Source: Aquificaceae bacterium
GTDB lineage: Bacteria; Aquificota; Aquificia; Aquificales; Aquificaceae
Assembly (NCBI GenBank): GCA_015487535.1
Contig: WFPN01000093.1
Span: forward strand, 1-6,352
Direction: 5' to 3'
Length of the DNA: 6,352 nt
Shown here: positions 1 through 4,292 of the stretch, one piece after another
Layout of the letters: each line of letters opens with the position of its first letter
Position numbering within the stretch: position 1 is the stretch's first letter
Notes under the pieces: generated by a model
Database searches by the model: none
What the model was told of the DNA's origin: nothing
Seen by the model: only the letters and a program-made list of their open reading frames with translations
Made by a program: the position numbers and the translations under genes

Positions 1-359
1 AGACTCAGCTCGAGGACGTGGGTTACCAAATGGGCAATGAGGCCGATATAAGGCACCTGGTTCTCAACCTCGTTCTGAACGCGGTTCAGGTATCGCCCCC
101 CGGAGAAACGGTAGAGGTTAAACTCATTAAGGGAAAGGACAGCTGGACCTTGGAGGTTAGGGATAGGGGCCCGGGTATAGAACAGGAGGAGCTGAGTAAG
201 ATATTCATACCCTTTTACCAGGGAAAGAGCAAGAGCGAAGGGTCCGGACTAGGCCTCGCCATAGTGGACAGTATAGTTAGGGAGTACGGGGGCTCAATTG
301 ATGTCGATACCAAGCTTGGAGAAGGGACTACCTTCAAGGTTTCCATTCCCTTCCCTTAG
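1..359 (+). CDS. Sensor histidine kinase, C-terminal ATP-binding domain (5' partial)
   Basis: This is the catalytic end of a two-component sensor kinase, which would autophosphorylate and pass phosphate to a response regulator. The frame is open at the window's left edge (codons from base 3 read TQLEDVGYQ), so the sensor part, any membrane segments and the phospho-accepting His are outside. The visible HATPase_c domain is complete in its landmarks: N box around bases 54-83 (HLVLNLVLNAVQ), G1 box DRGPGI at 162-179, F box FIPFY near 204-218, G2 box GSGLGLAI at 240-263 and G3 box GEGTTF at 318-335. The order and spacing fit NtrB-like kinases that partner sigma-54 activators. It stops at TAG 357-359. 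Its last 66 bases lie antisense to the end of the NtrC-type regulator on the other strand, and the conserved G3 box falls within that overlap. Pairing with that regulator is inferred from proximity. The sensed signal cannot be told. Confidence 0.93.
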   Translation, partial: TQLEDVGYQMGNEADIRHLVLNLVLNAVQVSPPGETVEVKLIKGKDSWTLEVRDRGPGIEQEELSKIFIPFYQGKSKSEGSGLGLAIVDSIVREYGGSIDVDTKLGEGTTFKVSIPFP

Positions 360-1661
360 CTCTTTCAGCTTCCTGAATACGGTTCTCCTGCTGCATCCCA
401 AGACCTTCGCCACCTTGTCCACGCTCCCCAGCTTCTTGTAAAGGTAGGCGGTGTAGAGGAGCTCTAGTTCCTTCAACGAGGGCATGCTTGAAAACACGTT
501 CTCTATGCAGGCTTCCCTTCTGTCCTCTGCAGGAAGACATAGGTTCTCGTCTATGTACTCTCCCTTCGAGAGCAGGGAAGCCCTCTCTATGGCGTTCCTG
601 AGCTCCCTTATGTTCCCGGGCCAGTCGTAGGCCATGAGCTTCTTTAGGGTCTCTTTCTTGATCTTCTTCCTGTACCTCTTGAGGAAAGCCTCCACGAGGA
701 GAGGTATATCCTCCTTCCTCTCCCTCAGAGGAGGGATCTCTACCTCCATCGTGTTTATCCTGTACAGGAGGTCGCTCCTGAACTCCCCTCTCCTCACCAT
801 CTCCTTCAGATCCCTGTTGGTCGCGGAGATTATCCTGACGTCCACCCTGTGCTCTCTGAGCCCACCTACCCTCCTGAACCTCCTCGTCTCAACGAACCTC
901 AGGAGCTTGGCCTGAACGGGGAGGGGTATCTCCCCTATCTCGTCCAGGAACAGGGTCCCGCCATCTGCAAGCTCTACGAGTCCCAGCTTCCTGCTGGTGG
1001 CCCCGGTGTAGGCCCCCCTCTCGTGGCCGAAGAGCTCGCTTTCAAATAGATGTTCCGGTATGGCGCCGCAGTCCACAACTATGAATGGCTTTTCCCTCCT
1101 CTCCGACAGCCTGTGTATGTATCTGGCAAGGATCTCTTTCCCTGTTCCCGTCTCCCCTCTCAGGAGCACGTTTATATCGCTCCTCGCCGCCCCCTCTATC
1201 ATCTGGAGAACGTTCTTGAAGGCGGGGCTCCTTGTCTCGAAGGTTATCTCATGTTCCTTGTCGAAGAGGAAGCTCTTGAGGGCCCTGTTCTCATCTTCAA
1301 GGCGCTTCTCCTTCAGAGCCTTGTCTATGCTCACCTCCAGGATGTCGAAGGAAAAGGGCTTTTGGATAAAGTCGGAGGCCCCTGCCTTCATGGCCTCCAC
1401 GGCGGTGCTCACGTCCCCGTATCCGGTTATCACTATGAACTTGGCACTGGTACGGGGAGCGAACTCCCTCAGTATGTCCAGTCCGCTCATGTCCGTTAGC
1501 TTTATATCTATCAGGATTACGTCGTAGGCTCCTTTCTCTATGAGCTCCCTGGCCTCCTCACCGCTTCTGACTGCATCTACCCTGAACCCCCTCTTACGAA
1601 GCTTCCTCTCTATCAGAGCGTTTAAGCTCTCGTCGTCCTCAACCACCAGTATCCCGACCAT
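294..1661 (-). CDS. NtrC-family sigma-54-dependent response regulator
   Basis: This 455-aa cytoplasmic transcription activator opens sigma-54 promoters using ATP once phosphorylated. The receiver domain (about 1-118) shows the acidic pair D9/D10, phospho-acceptor D52, T79 and K101. The AAA+ domain (about 140-375) has Walker A GETGTGKE (169-176), sigma-54 contact loop GAYTGA (216-221; usually GAFTGA), Walker B LFLDE with D240/E241, putative arginine fingers R295 and R301, and sensor II in WPGNIREL (347-354). A Fis-type helix-turn-helix lies near 396-435 (VDKVAKVLGCSRRTVFRKL). The frame stays open up to base 1844, but the receiver fold begins exactly at the ATG of 1659-1661 (MVGILVVEDD), so the longer version, which would run antisense into the HARP gene, is rejected. 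No Shine-Dalgarno sequence precedes this ATG. About 20 residues follow the HTH, encoded opposite the kinase G3 box. Target genes are unknown; autoregulation is likely from the palindrome touching the start. Confidence 0.96.
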   Translation of the reverse strand: MVGILVVEDDESLNALIERKLRKRGFRVDAVRSGEEARELIEKGAYDVILIDIKLTDMSGLDILREFAPRTSAKFIVITGYGDVSTAVEAMKAGASDFIQKPFSFDILEVSIDKALKEKRLEDENRALKSFLFDKEHEITFETRSPAFKNVLQMIEGAARSDINVLLRGETGTGKEILARYIHRLSERREKPFIVVDCGAIPEHLFESELFGHERGAYTGATSRKLGLVELADGGTLFLDEIGEIPLPVQAKLLRFVETRRFRRVGGLREHRVDVRIISATNRDLKEMVRRGEFRSDLLYRINTMEVEIPPLRERKEDIPLLVEAFLKRYRKKIKKETLKKLMAYDWPGNIRELRNAIERASLLSKGEYIDENLCLPAEDRREACIENVFSSMPSLKELELLYTAYLYKKLGSVDKVAKVLGCSRRTVFRKLKELREGNGNLEGSPFSKLGIDIN

Positions 1662-1696
1662 AGTGTCAATTTTGACACGCTGAGGGTAAAAGTCAA
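1662..1696 (-). promoter_or_regulatory. Candidate sigma-70-type promoter of the response regulator
   Basis: On the minus strand, TTGACT (1696-1691; 5 of 6 to the -35 consensus) is followed after 16 bp by CAAAAT (1674-1669; 4 of 6 to the -10 consensus). Initiation about 7 bases further on would fall at or next to the A of the start codon at 1661, giving a leaderless or nearly leaderless mRNA. The -10 lies inside palindrome site 1, so a protein bound there should block transcription. The match is moderate and read by eye. Confidence 0.4.
1663..1678. promoter_or_regulatory. Palindromic operator-like site 1 (GTGTCAA-TT-TTGACAC)
   Basis: A perfect 7-bp inverted repeat with a 2-bp centre begins two bases upstream of the regulator's start codon. 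It covers the proposed -10 of that gene. Its core GTC-N6-GAC recurs in site 2. A site of this size suits a dimeric HTH protein such as the Fis-type domain of the adjacent NtrC-family regulator. Identity of the binder is inferred. Confidence 0.6.
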
Positions 1697-1705
1697 TTAA
1701 GACTT
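1690..1705. promoter_or_regulatory. Palindromic operator-like site 2 (AAGTC-AATTAA-GACTT)
   Basis: This inverted repeat (arms AAAGTC/GACTTT if extended to 1689-1706) has a core GTCAATTAAGAC that matches the site 1 core at 10 of 12 positions. The centre-to-centre distance from site 1 is 27 bp. It overlaps the candidate -35 of the regulator gene (TTGACT on the minus strand) and sits mid-way between the two divergent start codons. Confidence 0.55.
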
Positions 1706-1730
1706 TCTTTCCCCGGCTAAAATAAGACTT
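1697..1730 (+). promoter_or_regulatory. Candidate promoter of the HARP gene
   Basis: TAAAAT at 1718-1723 matches the -10 consensus at 5 of 6 bases. Transcription would then begin about 1729-1731, at the ATG itself, again implying a leaderless mRNA. No ribosome binding site is seen before the ATG. The -35 is poor (TTAAGA at 1697-1702, 15-bp spacing). A perfect TTGACA at 1672-1677 within site 1 is an alternative -35, but its only -10 partner (AATTAA, 1695-1700) is weak. Confidence 0.35.
1715..1730. promoter_or_regulatory. Degenerate operator-like site 3 next to the HARP start codon
   Basis: The right half repeats TAAGACTT exactly as in site 2 (1698-1705 and 1723-1730), 25 bp on. The left half is degenerate: the 12-base core matches site 2 at 9 positions. 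It overlaps the candidate -10 of the HARP gene and abuts its ATG. It may be a weak third site or only a repeated half-site. Confidence 0.3.
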
Positions 1731-2327
1731 ATGGAGAACTTCATACTGGACACGAGCGTCTTCACAAATCCGGACGTTTACCAGACCTTCGGTGAGACGG
1801 ACCAGCTCGGAGCTATAGAGAACTTCATCCATCTTGCCATACACTCGGGAGCGAACTTCTACATGCCCACCTCGGTGTACGACGAGATGCTAAAGATGGT
1901 GAACCTCAAACATCTCGCTCCTGAGTTCGAGATGGTTGTAAGGATAAGGTCACCCAGGAAGTACTCGATAATGATACCCAGCGAGATACTGTACGAGCTC
2001 ATAGAGGAGATAAGGCACAGGATAAACAAAGGCCTCAGGATAGCGGAGGAGCACACCAAGGAGGCGGGCAAGCTGGCGGAGGAGGACGTGGGCAAGGTGG
2101 TGAACAAACTGAGGGAGAAGTACAGGGAGGCCCTTAGGCAGGGGATAATAGACAGCAGGGAGGACGTGGACGTACTTCTGCTCGCCTACGAGCTCGATGG
2201 TGTGATAGTTACCGCCGACGAGGGTCTCAGGAAATGGGCCGACAAGGTAGGTATAAAGCTGATAGACCCCAGAAACTTCAAGGGTATCCTCGAGAGCCTA
2301 ATCAAACACAAGGCCGCCACTGAGTAG
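1731..2327 (+). CDS. HARP: RNA-free (protein-only) ribonuclease P, PIN-like
   Basis: This 198-aa protein belongs to the family once called UPF0278 or 'RNA ligase partner', now known as HARP (homolog of Aquifex RNase P). The Aquifex member, Aq_880, cleaves tRNA 5' leaders without an RNA subunit. The PIN-type active site is visible: D7 in ILDTSVFTNP, then D141, D145 and D163 in the C-terminal part (IIDSREDVDVLLLAYELDG, then TADEGL). From memory, these fall three residues after the essential aspartates reported for Aq_880, apart from D7, which keeps its number. Residues about 84-137 are charged and look like a long helical pair, fitting the helical insert used for tRNA contact and oligomerisation. 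The ATG is the only reasonable start, since an in-frame TAA lies at 1698-1700. It is divergent from the NtrC-type regulator and convergent with the RNA ligase, overlapping that gene by 30 nt. In Aquificales this enzyme is likely the sole RNase P. Confidence 0.94.
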   Translation: MENFILDTSVFTNPDVYQTFGETDQLGAIENFIHLAIHSGANFYMPTSVYDEMLKMVNLKHLAPEFEMVVRIRSPRKYSIMIPSEILYELIEEIRHRINKGLRIAEEHTKEAGKLAEEDVGKVVNKLREKYREALRQGIIDSREDVDVLLLAYELDGVIVTADEGLRKWADKVGIKLIDPRNFKGILESLIKHKAATE

Positions 2328-3395
2328 GTGCCCCAAGAGTCCCGTCATGTTCAGGAAGATCTTATCGAAGGTGAGAACCCAGTATCCGTCCTCTTCCCTA
2401 AGATCCCTCTGGACGACCTGAATGTGCTTCGAGGTTCTGTGCAGAAGCTCAATCAGGGCTAGGGCGTTTTCCCTCCTGTGGAACCTGCATCTGAAGGTTC
2501 TGTAAACCTTGTGCTCCTTCTTGAACTGCTCTATGGCGTCGAAGAGACCGTCTATGAAAGCCCTGCCGAGCTCCTCGTAGAGGTGCTCCGTTCTCTCTAT
2601 GCCCTCCTCCTCCATAAATAGGACGAGCCTCAGTATCCTGTTCGTATAGTACTCCGGGGGGAGCTGGAGCATGTTCTTCGCCGTAACCTTTATATCGCTC
2701 AGGTTTGCGTAGCTCGTTATGTACTTAGCCCGCCTGTTCTCCTCCGAGTCCTCCTTCAGAACTACCCCCTCCCTGCCCTCCTCGTTCAACCTTATAAGCA
2801 GTTCCTTCAGCTTATTAACGTCTCCGTGGGAGAACCTTCCGAAGACCTCTACGCTCGGCAGAGAGTACCTTTCTATAAGGTCGAGCTTCTCCTCCTGCTT
2901 TAAAAAACCCTGCTCGTTCTTTCTCATTATGTCGAAGACGAAGAACCTTACGTCTTCCTTCACGAACGGAGGACTCTCCTCTATATAGGGGTTCTCGGGA
3001 CCCGCGACCTCTGCGCAGAGTATCAGGTCTGGGTTTTCCTCGAAGAAATCGAGGTTTATAAAGTCCTGAAGCCTGTCGGTGGTAAAGGGACAGAGATAAC
3101 CTCCCCTCGATAATGCTACAACCCTGTCTCCAACCCTGAATATCCTTACGTTGTATCCGTCAACCTTCTCCTCTACCCAGAAGGGATTTTTGAACTGCTC
3201 CTTTAACCCCTTCTCGAGCATGAAGATCCTTCCTATATGGGGGTATCCCCATATGACCGTGTCCTGAAATATCGCGGTCCCTCTGGGGATGTCTTTGTAG
3301 TCGTCGGAGAACCTGAGGTATTCGAAACCTAAGAACTCTTCTGAGCGTGCCTTCCTCTGCCTTACGGCTTCCTTAACCAGGCTTACATCAATCAC
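2298..3395 (-). CDS. ATP-dependent RNA ligase, Pab1020/Rnl3 family
   Basis: This 365-aa nucleotidyltransferase seals or circularises RNA through a covalent lysyl-AMP intermediate. Motif I is KVDG at 77-80, with K77 as the adenylated lysine. Motif III is near 125-133 (ILCAEVAGP), IIIa is VRFFVFDI at 149-156, IV is REGVVLK at 208-214, and motif V is probably around 224-240 (AKYITSYANLSDIKV). The remaining 120 residues match the family's C-terminal dimerisation region in length and charged helical character. The N-terminus (FEYLRFSDDYKDIPRGT) resembles archaeal members. GTG 3393-3395 is the first possible start because two TAA codons lie directly upstream in frame. No Shine-Dalgarno is obvious, so translation is probably coupled to purQ, whose end it overlaps by 8 nt. 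The stop at 2298-2300 lies inside the HARP gene on the other strand. The in vivo substrate is unknown for this family; RNA repair or tRNA processing is inferred from the HARP neighbour. Confidence 0.94.
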   Translation of the reverse strand: MIDVSLVKEAVRQRKARSEEFLGFEYLRFSDDYKDIPRGTAIFQDTVIWGYPHIGRIFMLEKGLKEQFKNPFWVEEKVDGYNVRIFRVGDRVVALSRGGYLCPFTTDRLQDFINLDFFEENPDLILCAEVAGPENPYIEESPPFVKEDVRFFVFDIMRKNEQGFLKQEEKLDLIERYSLPSVEVFGRFSHGDVNKLKELLIRLNEEGREGVVLKEDSEENRRAKYITSYANLSDIKVTAKNMLQLPPEYYTNRILRLVLFMEEEGIERTEHLYEELGRAFIDGLFDAIEQFKKEHKVYRTFRCRFHRRENALALIELLHRTSKHIQVVQRDLREEDGYWVLTFDKIFLNMTGLLGHLLSGGLVFD

Positions 3396-4071
3396 TTATT
3401 AGAGAATACCACAGCATGAGACCGTCGTGGCTACCCAGGATGTCCTCCGAAGCCCTCTCCGGGTGGGGCATCATCCCGAAGACGTTTCCCTCTTTGTTCA
3501 TCACACCCGCTATGTTGGATACCGAACCGTTTGGGTTCGCTCCATCGGTAGCATTTCCATCCCGATCCACGTACCTGAAAAGGATCTGTCCCCTTTCTTC
3601 TAGCCTTTTAAGTTCATCCTCCGGAACGTAATACCTGCCGTCGTGATGGGCTATCGGGATCCTCAGGATCTCACCCTCGTCGAGCTTTTTGGTGAGCGTT
3701 GTACTGTTGTTCTCCACCCTGAGGTAAACGTCCTTGCAGACGAACCTCATGTTCAGGTTGGGAAGGAGAGCCCCTGGTAGGAGGTGTAGCTCTGTTAAAA
3801 TCTGAAAGCCGTTGCATATGCCTAAGACGAGCTTTCCTCTGCCCGCGAACTCCACTACCGCCTCTGCAAGGGGACTTTTGGCCGCCAGAGCACCGGGTCT
3901 AAGATAGTCTCCGTAGGAGAAGCCCCCGGGAAGGACGACACAGTCGTACTTTGAGAGATCCTTCTGATCGTAGAATACGAAATCGACATCCTTTTCGAGC
4001 ACATCCCTTATTATGTAGAAGGTATCGTAGTCGCAGTTGGACCCGGGGAAGACGCAGACCGCAAACCTCAT
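3388..4071 (-). CDS. purQ: Phosphoribosylformylglycinamidine synthase subunit PurQ (glutaminase)
   Basis: This 227-aa class I glutamine amidotransferase releases ammonia from glutamine for PurL, which turns FGAR into FGAM in the fourth step of purine synthesis. The nucleophile is C86 in GICNGFQ (84-90), and the triad is completed by H203 and E205 in MPHPER (201-206). The oxyanion/glutamine-binding strip PGGFSYGDYLRPG is at 48-60. Length is normal for the small-PurQ type that works with separate PurS and PurL, in contrast to the large fused PurL of enterobacteria. The ATG shares one base with the purS stop (TGATG junction), and a GAGG ribosome site lies at the end of purS. The 3' end overlaps the RNA ligase start by 8 nt. 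purL, often the next gene in purSQL operons, is absent here. Confidence 0.97.
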   Translation of the reverse strand: MRFAVCVFPGSNCDYDTFYIIRDVLEKDVDFVFYDQKDLSKYDCVVLPGGFSYGDYLRPGALAAKSPLAEAVVEFAGRGKLVLGICNGFQILTELHLLPGALLPNLNMRFVCKDVYLRVENNSTTLTKKLDEGEILRIPIAHHDGRYYVPEDELKRLEERGQILFRYVDRDGNATDGANPNGSVSNIAGVMNKEGNVFGMMPHPERASEDILGSHDGLMLWYSLISD

Positions 4072-4292
4072 CAGAGTTCCTCTATCTCGTAGTCCTCTAT
4101 AAGGGGGTTGATGATGAACTTTTCCACCAGTTTCTTTACGTCCTCCCCCTCTTCCACTTCCATCTCTACCAGCTTCCCCACCTTAACGTGCCGGACCTCA
4201 AAGCCGTTGTCCTTGAGCATCTCCTCTACGGCCCTTCCCTGGGGGTCGAGGAGGCCCTCCTTAGGTTTGATCAGAACCCTCACTCTCTTCAT
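4071..4292 (-). CDS. purS: Phosphoribosylformylglycinamidine synthase subunit PurS
   Basis: This 73-aa protein is the small bridging subunit that joins PurQ to PurL and helps ammonia pass between them in the three-part FGAM synthetase. The family signature is clear: a first beta strand VRVLIKPKEGLLDPQG (residues 4-19), then AVEEML, GFEVRHVKVGK and the C-terminal NPLIEDYEIE. It is slightly short for the family (usually about 80 aa) but complete. ATG 4290-4292 is preceded by a good ribosome site (AAAGGAAG). This start lies within the end of gyrA, giving a 32-nt same-strand overlap in a different frame, so the two genes are almost certainly on one mRNA. The stop overlaps the purQ start by one base. 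Confidence 0.95.
   Translation of the reverse strand: MKRVRVLIKPKEGLLDPQGRAVEEMLKDNGFEVRHVKVGKLVEMEVEEGEDVKKLVEKFIINPLIEDYEIEEL

Noticed and set aside
18..20. GTG at base 18 as the start of a short kinase-like gene
   Set aside because: The frame stays open to the window edge and the ATP-binding domain already begins upstream of its core, so this is the truncated end of a longer kinase.
1442..1457. TGGCAC motif resembling a sigma-54 -24 element
   Set aside because: The -12 element is absent (CGGG follows at the right spacing instead of TTGC), and it lies inside the regulator's receiver coding region.
1060..1527. Long plus-strand open frame opposite the NtrC-type regulator
   Set aside because: Its Ser/Leu-rich translation shows no domain or ribosome site and mirrors the codon bias of the real gene on the other strand.
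1672..1700. Perfect TTGACA as the HARP -35 box
   Set aside because: No good -10 exists at 16-18 bp (AATTAA only), and the hexamer is fully explained as an arm of palindrome site 1; kept only as an alternative.
1662..1844. A 61-codon N-terminal extension of the NtrC-type regulator
   Set aside because: The receiver domain begins exactly at the ATG of 1659-1661; the extension has no domain sense and runs antisense to the HARP 5' end and across the palindromes.
2900..2912. A-rich run (tttaaaaaaccc) as a possible terminator
   Set aside because: No stem of useful length precedes it on either strand, and it encodes Gly-Phe-Leu-Lys within the ligase.
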